Source: an uncultured Pelagibacteraceae bacterium (GTDB lineage Bacteria > Pseudomonadota > Alphaproteobacteria > Pelagibacterales > Pelagibacteraceae). Taken from it: DNA of 36,639 nt. Made by a program: the position numbers and the translations under genes. The notes beneath the pieces were generated by a model. It ran no database searches. It was not told the origin of the DNA and worked only from the letters and a program-made list of their open reading frames with translations. Below are positions 16,573 to 23,325 of this stretch, one piece after another. Position 1 is the stretch's first letter. Every line of letters begins with the position of its first letter. Location of the stretch: positions 1-36,639 of the forward strand of contig CACPQG010000005.1 in assembly GCA_902636025.1 (NCBI GenBank), read 5' to 3'.

Positions 16573-17613
16573 TTAATATTTTATTTCTTTATTTACTTTC
16601 TTCAATGTCTTGTCTGTCCCATGGTGAAAATGCTTGCTCATATCTGGCATATATTTCATAGCAATCGGTTTTTTTCCGACTGCAACTGCCATCTCTCTTA
16701 CATGGTGAGCTTCTGCTCCACAACATATACCAATTAAATTAATTTTTTTCTCAAGGCATTCTTTGGCAAATTCTGCCATTTCAAATCTATTACAAAATAA
16801 ATTATCTAAAGCTACGGGAAACGCATTTCCTCCTGGGATACAATCACATCCGTGATCAGTTTGATTTAAAAATCCAGGTTCTTCCTCCGTTGTTCTATAT
16901 GGAACAGGTAAACCTGCGACATGGCATGAAACTTTTTTTCTAACTTTTTTTAAAAGTTTCATTGTCATTTTAGGACCTCTATAACAATTTAAACCAACAA
17001 CATCTGCACCAAGATCTTCTATTATTTTACACGCATCTTCAGCTGTGTAACCGTCTCTTGTTAAATCTCCTCTAGGTATCGCATAATTAGCTACAGCTAT
17101 TAAACCTTCATCCTTAATTGCTTTTAATGCTATCTTCATTTCATCTACCCAATTGATTGTTTCCGCAACAATAAAATCAACACCTGCCTCTTTTGCCCAA
17201 AGCACTTGTTCCTCATACATCTTTTGACATTCTTTAAATGAGTTTTTATCCTTTGGATCAAAAATATTTGTATTTGCAACATCTCCACAAACCATCAAAT
17301 CCAAATCTTTAAATTCATTTGCAGCATCTTTTGCGATTTTAAGTGCATTTTTTTGCATTTGTTCAAGCAAATGTTCTTTTCCAATAATTCTTAATTTTTC
17401 TCTATGTCCGTAATAAGTGAAAGCTTGAACAATATCAGAACCAGCTCTTATAAATTCTCTGTGTAACTGACTCACTACATCAGGATGCTCTAGCACTACC
17501 TCAGGTACAAATGGGCCGGCAGATAAATATCCTCTTCTTTCCATTGCAAATAAATACCCTTCTGCAAATATGACAGGACCTTCATCTAATCTTGATAATA
17601 AGTTTTTTTTCAT
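16573..17613 (-). CDS. bhmt: Betaine-homocysteine S-methyltransferase
   Basis: The 346-aa protein belongs to the zinc-dependent homocysteine S-methyltransferase family. It transfers a methyl from glycine betaine to homocysteine, giving methionine and dimethylglycine. Zinc ligands are C210 (GLNCYRG) and C297-C298 (GICCGAE). N-terminal GPVIFAEGYLFAMERRGYL replaces the usual DGG opening with an EGY form typical of BHMT. It leads the operon and has a near-perfect ribosome binding site, AAGGAGGA at 17616-17623. That site can pair with an upstream segment (see the leader entry), so translation may be controlled. Placement opposite the betaine-type transporter, and ahead of dimethylglycine dehydrogenase, supports betaine as methyl donor. 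Other betaine-like donors such as DMSP cannot be excluded. Confidence 0.9.
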   Translation of the reverse strand: MKKNLLSRLDEGPVIFAEGYLFAMERRGYLSAGPFVPEVVLEHPDVVSQLHREFIRAGSDIVQAFTYYGHREKLRIIGKEHLLEQMQKNALKIAKDAANEFKDLDLMVCGDVANTNIFDPKDKNSFKECQKMYEEQVLWAKEAGVDFIVAETINWVDEMKIALKAIKDEGLIAVANYAIPRGDLTRDGYTAEDACKIIEDLGADVVGLNCYRGPKMTMKLLKKVRKKVSCHVAGLPVPYRTTEEEPGFLNQTDHGCDCIPGGNAFPVALDNLFCNRFEMAEFAKECLEKKINLIGICCGAEAHHVREMAVAVGKKPIAMKYMPDMSKHFHHGTDKTLKKVNKEIKY

Positions 17614-17704
17614 TTTCCTCCTTTAAAAGTTAATTTATTTTTAATTTGAGGAAAGTTTTTAATAACTGTCTCTTATAATTGATTGTTGAAAAACAGTTTT
17701 GCAA
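17614..17704 (-). promoter_or_regulatory. BHMT leader with Shine-Dalgarno-masking hairpin (riboswitch candidate)
   Basis: On the minus strand the ribosome binding region GAGGAAA (17620-17614) is exactly complementary to UUUCCUC (17654-17648), leaving a 27-base AT-rich loop. Upstream, AACUGU (17698-17693) can pair with ACAGUU (17669-17664) around a 23-base loop. The layout of an upstream fold followed by a segment that hides the ribosome binding site looks like a translation-controlling riboswitch. SAM-binding riboswitches (SAM-II/SAM-V) are known in marine Pelagibacter upstream of methionine-cycle genes, which makes SAM a reasonable ligand. I could not match a riboswitch consensus by eye, so the class is unproven. 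Confidence 0.4.
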
Positions 17705-17723
17705 TTTAAATTAAATTTAAAAC

Positions 17724-17737
17724 CAAAAATATTTTTG
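17724..17737. repeat. 14-base perfect palindrome in the divergent intergenic region
   Basis: CAAAAATATTTTTG is its own reverse complement and lies midway between the divergent BHMT and transporter genes. It could be a regulator site, but runs of A and T make palindromes frequent in this genome. Confidence 0.25.
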
Positions 17738-17804
17738 TATGAGACAAATTTCATAATTTTAAAAATATCAAAATACAAAATCTAAGTAAAAGCAATTTTA
17801 AATT

Positions 17805-17845
17805 ACAACTCATAGTTGTTACTGGTTTGCTTTTTTTCTTATATA
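17805..17845 (+). promoter_or_regulatory. Candidate transporter promoter with overlapping inverted repeat
   Basis: A TTGTTA box (17816-17821) is followed after 18 bases by TATATA (17840-17845), about 41 bases before the binding-protein ATG. The -35 box is overlapped by an inverted repeat, ACAACT (17805-17810) and AGTTGT (17814-17819), with three bases between. A repressor or activator could bind there. The match to sigma-70 boxes is moderate and the regulator is unknown. Confidence 0.35.
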
Positions 17846-17886
17846 TGTTCTAATTACTTTTTAAATTTAAAAAACGGAGATAATAA

Positions 17887-18897
17887 ATGAAAATAAAAAG
17901 AATAATTCTTTCTTTACTTGTTGCATTTGGCTTAACTTCTTTTAGTGGAATAGCTAACGCTGCATGTGGAAAGATTTCTATTGCTAATATGAACTGGGCA
18001 TCAGCTAATTTTATGGCTGAAGTTGATAAGATTATATTAGAAGAAGGTTATGGTTGTACTGTGGAACTAGTTCCAGGAGCAACTATGCCAACGTTTACAT
18101 CAATGCAAGAAAAAGGTGAGCCAGATGTTGCACCAGAGTTTTGGGCAAACGCTGCGATCATTGCTTTAAATAAAGCTGTTGATGAAGGAAAATTACACTC
18201 AATAAATAAAGCGCCTATTACAGGACTTGGTGAAGGTTGGTGGGTACTTCCACACACTTTGAAAAAACATCCAGAGTTAACAACTGCTGATGCTATTTTA
18301 AAAAGACCAGATCTTTTTCCACACCCAGAAGATCCATCAAAAGGTGGATTTCATATTTGTCCTCCAGGATGGAACTGTGAATTAAGTAACAGAAACCATT
18401 TTAGAGCATGGGAAATGGAGAAAAAAGGTTGGAAGATAGTTGAAACTGGTTCAGCTGCAGGATTAGATGGTTCAATTGCTAAAGCTGCAGAAAGAGGAGA
18501 AAACTGGTTTGGTTACTACTGGTCTCCAACATCTTTAGTTGGAAAGTATGATCTTCAAGCTGTAGATATGGGTGAGTTTGCCGGTAAAGATAATTGGGAT
18601 AATTGTTTAGCAAAACCTGAACAAGAATGTGCTAATCCTAAGAAATCTTCATGGGTAAAATCTGAAGTATTCACAGTCGTTACTGATAACTACAAAAATA
18701 CTGCTGGAAAAGATGGTATGAATTATCTTAAGAAGAGAGTTTATCCAGGTACAGCTATGAATGGTATGTTAGTATGGATGGCAGAAAACCAAGCAGAAGG
18801 TGCTGATGCTGCAATTGAATTCCTAAAAACACAAGAGAGTGTTTGGACTAAGTGGGTTTCAAGCGGTGCTGCGAAAAAAATCAAAAAGGCACTTTAA
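17887..18897 (+). CDS. opuAC: Glycine betaine-type ABC transporter substrate-binding protein (OpuAC/ProX)
   Basis: The 336-aa periplasmic binding protein has a clear signal peptide, basic KIKR then a hydrophobic core, with cleavage probably after ANA near residue 25. The mature part carries the OpuAC pattern: ISIANMNWASANF at the first strand, GEPDVAPEFWAN, GLGEGWWVLP and ENWFGYYWSPT. Several tryptophans (in NW, FW, WW and YYW) could form the aromatic box that holds a quaternary ammonium group. It is expected to capture glycine betaine and similar osmolytes (choline, DMSP, TMAO-like) for the permease. ATG is preceded by CGGAGA at 17875-17880. A stable hairpin follows its stop, which may let it be made in excess over the permease. 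It is divergent from the BHMT operon. Confidence 0.9.
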   Translation: MKIKRIILSLLVAFGLTSFSGIANAACGKISIANMNWASANFMAEVDKIILEEGYGCTVELVPGATMPTFTSMQEKGEPDVAPEFWANAAIIALNKAVDEGKLHSINKAPITGLGEGWWVLPHTLKKHPELTTADAILKRPDLFPHPEDPSKGGFHICPPGWNCELSNRNHFRAWEMEKKGWKIVETGSAAGLDGSIAKAAERGENWFGYYWSPTSLVGKYDLQAVDMGEFAGKDNWDNCLAKPEQECANPKKSSWVKSEVFTVVTDNYKNTAGKDGMNYLKKRVYPGTAMNGMLVWMAENQAEGADAAIEFLKTQESVWTKWVSSGAAKKIKKAL

Positions 18898-18914
18898 TTA
18901 ATAGTTAAAATTAT

Positions 18915-18942
18915 CTGAACCCGTTATAATTAACGGGTTCAG
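18915..18942 (+). terminator. Intercistronic hairpin after the binding-protein gene
   Basis: A perfect 12-bp stem, CTGAACCCGTTA paired with TAACGGGTTCAG, encloses a TAAT loop. It begins 17 bases after the binding-protein stop and ends 16 bases before the permease ATG. The only T-run (18954-18958) is 11 bases past the stem, so partial termination or 3' mRNA stabilisation is more likely than full termination. Such hairpins commonly give binding proteins higher yield than their permeases. Confidence 0.7.
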
Positions 18943-18958
18943 AAATAAAAAAATTTTT

Positions 18959-19843
18959 ATGGATTTCTTAAATAAAATTCCTGAAATGGACAGAGATGCT
19001 TTAAGAGAGTTAAAGAAGGGAATTGATTTAAGTTTTAAAGAATTTTCAAGAGAGTATGGTGACTCTATAGAGGGGTTTTTTGATCCTCTTTTACATTTTT
19101 TAATATGGTTAGAAAAACTATTAGTAAGCAGTCCATGGCCGTTAGTAATTGGTGTTTTTGGATTATTGGCATGGATAGGTTCAAGAAGTATCAAATTAGT
19201 TATTGGAACAATGATTTGTTTTCTGATCATTGGATACTTTGGAATGTGGAAAAATTGTATGGCTACAGTTGCTATAATTTCTGTTTCAACATTAGTATGT
19301 ATAGTTGTAGGAATTCCAATAGGTGTTTTGATGTCAAAATCTAACAGGGCTGAAAAAGCAATTTTACCAATTTTAGACATGATGCAAACAATTCCAAGCT
19401 TTGTTTATTTAATTCCTATTATAATGTTATTAGGAATTGGAAAAGTTCCTGGATTATTAGCGGTTTGCATATATGCGCTTCCTCCAATAGTAAGACTTAC
19501 TAATTTGGGAATTCGAGAGGTCGACAAGGAGACTCTGGAGGCAAGTGAGGCTTTTGGCGCTACCCCATTCCAAAAACTGAAATCAGTACAAATTCCGTTA
19601 TCACTTCCCACGATATTTGCAGGAATAAATCAAACTATAATGATGGCTTTGGCCATGGTTGTAATAGCTTCGATGATAGGTGTTAAAGGTCTAGGAATTC
19701 CAATTCTTCAATCAATTTCTAATCAATATTTAGCCCTTGGAATGATGAATGGACTTGCAATTGTGGCCTTGGCCATAATTTTTGATAGAGTTACCCAGCA
19801 GTACGGTCAGAGGATCCAAAAGCATAGAGGTCAAAAAAAGTAA
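18959..19843 (+). CDS. opuAB: Glycine betaine-type ABC transporter permease (OpuAB/ProW)
   Basis: The 294-aa inner-membrane protein begins with a roughly 45-residue cytosolic stretch rich in charges, as in ProW. Hydrophobic helices follow from about residue 46. The conserved EAA loop for contact with the ATPase is present as EASEAFGATPFQKLKSVQIPL near residues 198-218, and MMQTIPSFVYLIPI is typical of the OpuAB family. It would form the channel for the binding protein encoded just upstream. No ATP-binding subunit follows: the next gene is a MetF-like reductase 63 bases later. The ATPase must be elsewhere, or be shared with another betaine transporter. No clear ribosome binding site precedes its ATG. 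Confidence 0.9.
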   Translation: MDFLNKIPEMDRDALRELKKGIDLSFKEFSREYGDSIEGFFDPLLHFLIWLEKLLVSSPWPLVIGVFGLLAWIGSRSIKLVIGTMICFLIIGYFGMWKNCMATVAIISVSTLVCIVVGIPIGVLMSKSNRAEKAILPILDMMQTIPSFVYLIPIIMLLGIGKVPGLLAVCIYALPPIVRLTNLGIREVDKETLEASEAFGATPFQKLKSVQIPLSLPTIFAGINQTIMMALAMVVIASMIGVKGLGIPILQSISNQYLALGMMNGLAIVALAIIFDRVTQQYGQRIQKHRGQKK

Positions 19844-19906
19844 CCTGTTTCAATTTGATCTCAAATTTTTATAGACAGTTTTTTCAAAATAAATAAATAT
19901 CTCTCA

Positions 19907-20635
19907 ATGAACTTTTCTTTAGAAATTGGACCAAAAACAGACCTTTCCACTCTTCCTACCCTTAAGGATGTTTACATAACAATGCTTCCAGGTGGCGATT
20001 ATAAAGAGACTGCGGAACAAGCTGTTAAATTAGTTCAAAATGGTTTTAATCCAATTCCACATTTCCCGGCACGATCTATTGAAAACGAAACACAACTAAA
20101 AGATTATATTTCTATATGTAAAGACGGGGGTGTGAAACAAGCTCTTATTATTGGAGGAAGTAGAGAACCTGTTGGTAAATTTGATAGTTCGATACAACTT
20201 TTGGAGACAGGTTATTTTGAACAAATGAAGATAGGAATTGCTGGACATCCAGAGGGGAGTCCTGATATATCGGATTCTAAATTGGAAAAAGCAATGGAAG
20301 ATAAAAAGCCTTACGCTGATTATATAGTCACCCAATGGTTGCTAAATCCTCAGCCTATAATTGACTTTATATCCAAGCAGTCAGTACCAGTTCATGTTGG
20401 AATTACTGGACCACTTAAAATCACTAGCCTAATTAAATTTGCTAATATTGTAGGTGCAAAAAATTCCATTAACTTTCTAAAATCTAATTTTAGTAAGGCA
20501 TTAGATTTGATGAAACCTAAAGACCCTAATGAATTAATTGGGAAATTAAAAATGCATACCGATTTTTTTCACATTTATACATTCGGCGGCTTGAAGGAAA
20601 CTAACAAGTGGTTGAAGGAGAATGAATATGTCTAA
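19907..20635 (+). CDS. Methylenetetrahydrofolate reductase-like protein (MetF fold)
   Basis: The 242-aa protein is a short relative of MetF (usually about 290 aa). Family features are the opening FSLEIGPK with an early glutamate (E6), VYITMLPGG, GFNPIPHFPARS, the flavin-contact ALIIGGSREPVG, GIAGHPEGSPDI and ADYIVTQWLLN, and a VHVGITGP strand. MetF interconverts methylene- and methyl-tetrahydrofolate. The next gene is a THF-dependent demethylase-like protein that overlaps this one, so the plausible direction here is oxidation of methyl-THF from demethylation, feeding Fhs. The shortness and divergence leave open whether it uses NADH, another electron carrier, or a different methyl carrier. Function is inferred from context plus family motifs. 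Confidence 0.75.
   Translation: MNFSLEIGPKTDLSTLPTLKDVYITMLPGGDYKETAEQAVKLVQNGFNPIPHFPARSIENETQLKDYISICKDGGVKQALIIGGSREPVGKFDSSIQLLETGYFEQMKIGIAGHPEGSPDISDSKLEKAMEDKKPYADYIVTQWLLNPQPIIDFISKQSVPVHVGITGPLKITSLIKFANIVGAKNSINFLKSNFSKALDLMKPKDPNELIGKLKMHTDFFHIYTFGGLKETNKWLKENEYV
20615..20620 (+). promoter_or_regulatory. Ribosome binding site that decides the demethylase start
   Basis: AAGGAG ends seven bases before the ATG at 20628, but only one base before the in-frame ATG at 20622. Normal spacing therefore favours 20628 as the start. It lies inside the last codons of the MetF-like gene. Confidence 0.6.
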
Positions 20636-21983
20636 AGAGTTTGATTATTCAAAAATGAAACATGCAACGTCTGTGAACCAATCAGACAGACATGTGCCTT
20701 ATAATTTAAGACAAAGTGGACCAACAAAAGTTGAATTGTTAATTTCAACAAGGGTAAGAAAATCACCTTATTGGCATTTATCAATGAGAGCAGGATGTTG
20801 GAGAGCAACTGTATACAATCGTATTTACCATCCAAGAGGTTATGTTAAAGGCAAAAATGGTGCGATGGTTGAATATAAATCAATTAAAAATGATGTAACG
20901 ATGTGGAATGTTGCAGTTGAAAGACAAATTAGAGTTAAAGGCAAAGAGGCTGAAAAATTTGTTAATTATGTAATTACTAGAGACGCAACAAAAATATCAC
21001 CAATGAGAGCAAGATACGTTATTCTTTGTAACTATAAAGGTGGTGTTTTAAATGATCCAATATTGTTAAGGGTAGCTAAAGATGAATTTTGGTTTAGTTT
21101 ATCAGACAGTGATATTGGACTTTACTTGCAAGGGGTAAATGCAAATAAAAAATTTAAATGTGAAATTGATGAAATAGATGCGTGTCCTGTACAAATACAA
21201 GGTCCAAAATCTAAAGCACTAATGAAAGATTTAATCGGTAAACAAGTTGATTTAGATAATATGCCTTACTATGGCTTAGCAAAAGCTAAGGTTGGTGGAA
21301 GAGATTGTGTTATTTCACAATCTGGTTTTTCAGGTGAGGCTGGATATGAAATTTATTTAAAGAATGCTACAAAATATGCAGATGATATGTGGAATGCAGT
21401 TTTGAAAGCAGGAAAAAAACATAAATTAAGGGTTATTGCTCCTGCTCACCACAGAAGAATACAGGCTGGGATTTTATCTTGGGGTCAAGACTTAGATCAC
21501 GAACACAATCCGTTTCAATGTAATCTTGGTTACCAAGTATCATTATCAGGAAAAGGTGAATGGAAGAAAAAAGCTAATTATGTTGGTAAGGCTGCTTTGG
21601 AAAAAATGAAAAAACAATTAAAAGCAGGAAAAAAACCTTACAAACTTCAATTAGTTGGAATGGAAATGGGCGGAAAACCAATAACAGAATATGCTCCTGA
21701 CTTTTGGTTAATTTCAAAACCAAGTGGCGGTAAACCTGTAGGATTTATTACCTCGCCTTGGTATCATCCGGAAAAGGGAATGAATATCGCAATGGGATAT
21801 GTCCCATACGATGGTACAAAAAACCCGAATGGTTTTCCAAAAGGTAAAGTTGGAACTAAATATAAGGTTCATTTACCAAGAAAATATTCTACAAAACCTG
21901 GTAAACCTGTTGATGCTGTAGTAGTTGATATTCCATTTACTGAGTCATACCACGCAAATACAAGAGAAGTGGTAAAAGGTTAA
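20628..21983 (+). CDS. GcvT/DmdA-like THF-dependent demethylase
   Basis: A 451-aa protein of the aminomethyltransferase fold. After an extra N-terminal part of about 40 residues it has STRVRKSPYW and ATVYNRIYHPRG, then VTMWNVAVERQIRVKG, GGVLNDPILLRV, EFWFSLSDSDI, VQIQGPKSKALM and SQSGFSGEAGYEIY, with a C-terminal barrel domain (GKAALEKM, GFITSPWYHPEKGMNIAMGYV). The order and wording recall the DMSP demethylase DmdA more than glycine-cleavage T protein. But DmdA is about 370 aa and this is some 80 residues longer, so it is probably a paralogue acting on another methylated compound. It overlaps the MetF-like gene by eight bases, implying that the methyl goes to THF and is then oxidised. A strong hairpin follows it. 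Confidence 0.75.
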   Translation: MSKEFDYSKMKHATSVNQSDRHVPYNLRQSGPTKVELLISTRVRKSPYWHLSMRAGCWRATVYNRIYHPRGYVKGKNGAMVEYKSIKNDVTMWNVAVERQIRVKGKEAEKFVNYVITRDATKISPMRARYVILCNYKGGVLNDPILLRVAKDEFWFSLSDSDIGLYLQGVNANKKFKCEIDEIDACPVQIQGPKSKALMKDLIGKQVDLDNMPYYGLAKAKVGGRDCVISQSGFSGEAGYEIYLKNATKYADDMWNAVLKAGKKHKLRVIAPAHHRRIQAGILSWGQDLDHEHNPFQCNLGYQVSLSGKGEWKKKANYVGKAALEKMKKQLKAGKKPYKLQLVGMEMGGKPITEYAPDFWLISKPSGGKPVGFITSPWYHPEKGMNIAMGYVPYDGTKNPNGFPKGKVGTKYKVHLPRKYSTKPGKPVDAVVVDIPFTESYHANTREVVKG

Positions 21984-21993
21984 TTCAATATTC

Positions 21994-22017
21994 GAGGAGC
22001 GAAGGAATTCGCTCCTC
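21994..22017 (+). terminator. Hairpin after the demethylase-like gene
   Basis: GAGGAGCGAA and TTCGCTCCTC form a perfect 10-bp stem around a GGAA loop, starting 11 bases after the stop. It is GC-rich against the background, so clearly non-random. There is no strong T-run behind it (ATTTAAATT), so it may stabilise or terminate only partly. The Yip1-like ATG is 10 bases downstream. Confidence 0.6.
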
Positions 22018-22026
22018 ATTTAAATT

Positions 22027-22572
22027 ATGTTTGCTGTATTTTTAGATATTGTTTTTAAATCACTGAAGTTAGATAGATCTCTTTATTCTGATAATAAATA
22101 TTTTGGGGAGGCTGCTATATACTTTGCTGGCCTTATAATGATCCTAGAGGGAGTTGCTGGAGCAATTGCTGCCAACAGTATTATTAAAACATCAATAGGA
22201 TTATCGGGGTTAACTGCAATTTTGACATGGTTTATATGGTCAATATTAATTTTTGTAATTGGAGTTAAACTATTTCCAGATAAAAATAGTAAAATACCAT
22301 TTAAAAAAGTTTTAATTGGTGTTGGTTATGCCCATGCACCCGGGTTAATTAGATTTTTTGCAGTAACACCAGATTTAGTTCTACCTGTGATATTTTTAAC
22401 TCAATTTTGGATTTTTGCGTCTCTCATCATATCAACGAAACATGTTTTGGGCCTAAAGTCTAATCTTAAATCTTTTGGTATAATTTTTTTAGCTTTCTTG
22501 CTAATTGCATTTTTATCAGTATCTTTTGTGATTAGTAGAATGAATGCATTGCCAATAAGTACAATTAGCTAA
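22027..22572 (+). CDS. Yip1-family-like integral membrane protein
   Basis: The 181-aa protein has a short N-terminal amphipathic start followed by about five hydrophobic segments (around residues 27-47, 57-80, 92-112, 116-138 and 148-168). The pattern of FGEAAIYFAGLIMI, WFIWSILIFVIGVKLF, and VGYAHAPGLIRFF matches the bacterial Yip1/DUF1282-type family I have seen in other alphaproteobacteria. No enzymatic residues are apparent, and the role of these bacterial proteins is not known. It follows the hairpin behind the demethylase gene and may be cotranscribed at lower level. Its last four bases overlap the end of a small gene on the other strand. Confidence 0.65.
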   Translation: MFAVFLDIVFKSLKLDRSLYSDNKYFGEAAIYFAGLIMILEGVAGAIAANSIIKTSIGLSGLTAILTWFIWSILIFVIGVKLFPDKNSKIPFKKVLIGVGYAHAPGLIRFFAVTPDLVLPVIFLTQFWIFASLIISTKHVLGLKSNLKSFGIIFLAFLLIAFLSVSFVISRMNALPISTIS

Positions 22573-22724
22573 ACTGGAAATACTGTTTTTGAAACCCTGC
22601 AAGATTGGCAAATTTTAAAGCCAGATAAAATTAAATTTTCTCTTACGCTTTCATCTTTTTTCCCACATTCTTCACATTTATTATCAATTTCTTTGAAATT
22701 TAATTTTTTCTCTTCTTTAGTCAT
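22569..22724 (-). CDS. 51-aa zinc-ribbon-like small protein
   Basis: A short open frame on the minus strand starts with ATG at 22724, inside the last eight bases of the DUF3726-like gene, and stops with TAG at 22569. The protein is lysine- and glutamate-rich and has two CxxC pairs, C17-EE-C20-G and C39-QS-C42, eighteen residues apart. That is the classical spacing of a treble-clef or zinc-ribbon metal site. It fills the otherwise unexplained 144 bases between the Yip1-like and DUF3726-like genes. Translational coupling to the upstream gene suggests a shared system. Function is unknown; nucleic-acid or protein binding is common for such folds. Confidence 0.7.
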   Translation of the reverse strand: MTKEEKKLNFKEIDNKCEECGKKDESVRENLILSGFKICQSCRVSKTVFPV

Positions 22725-23325
22725 TATCTGTAAGCCCTGCTCCAGCAGCTGAATTTTTCAATTGTTCTGTCTCCTCTACAAACGTTCCCTCTGATAATTT
22801 ATAAAGTTCTTTCCATTCATTTTCTTCAAATGTGTTTTTGTTTTCTATAAATTTTATTTTAATTTTTTTTGCAGAATCGATTATATCACCACTCAAATAA
22901 TTAGAATAAATAGATTGGTTAAAATTTAATAAAAATTCTTTTTCATCAATATTTAAAAAAATACGTTTACCAATAATCTCTGTTGACCTACTGACAAAAG
23001 GTAAAAATAATAAAGGGTATGCCATATTTTCAAAATTTATCTCATTCATCCTATCTAAATTTATTACCTGATCTAGGAAATTTGTACCTGATATGATTGG
23101 GCAATAAGCAATACTAGACGTATTTATTTTAGATATTAAACTTATTTTTTGAAACTGTTTTTGATTATAAATTTTAAAATATGAATTTAGATTTTTTAAA
23201 CCTGCCAATCCAAACATTTCTAGTAATCGTATATTTTTTCCTAATTCTTCTGCTACACCCCACTCAAATCCAATACTTTTTGAAGCTCTTTTAACAGTGG
23301 TGTCTATTTCACTAAAGCTTTTCAT
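22717..23325 (-). CDS. DUF3726-like protein
   Basis: The 202-aa protein fits my recollection of the DUF3726 family. It has an N-terminal IDTTVKRASKSIGFEWGVAEELGK-type helix region, a central part with SSIAYCPIISGTNFLDQV, and a conserved C-terminal motif SAAGAGLTDND. No signal peptide, membrane segment or known catalytic motif is seen. The family is uncharacterised. It shares one base with the stop of the 553-aa gene and overlaps the small zinc-ribbon gene, so these are very likely made together. Its chemistry cannot be guessed from sequence alone; the conserved GAGLTDND tail with acidic residues could be a binding site. Confidence 0.65.
   Translation of the reverse strand: MKSFSEIDTTVKRASKSIGFEWGVAEELGKNIRLLEMFGLAGLKNLNSYFKIYNQKQFQKISLISKINTSSIAYCPIISGTNFLDQVINLDRMNEINFENMAYPLLFLPFVSRSTEIIGKRIFLNIDEKEFLLNFNQSIYSNYLSGDIIDSAKKIKIKFIENKNTFEENEWKELYKLSEGTFVEETEQLKNSAAGAGLTDND

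Noticed and set aside
17738-17886. Glycine riboswitch before the transporter genes
   Set aside because: SAR11 uses glycine riboswitches for other genes, but no conserved glycine aptamer cores or GC stems are visible in this AT-rich stretch.
18898-19380. 160-aa open frame opposite the permease gene
   Set aside because: It lies antisense within a clear permease gene, has no ribosome binding site, and its composition mirrors the complementary membrane-protein codons.
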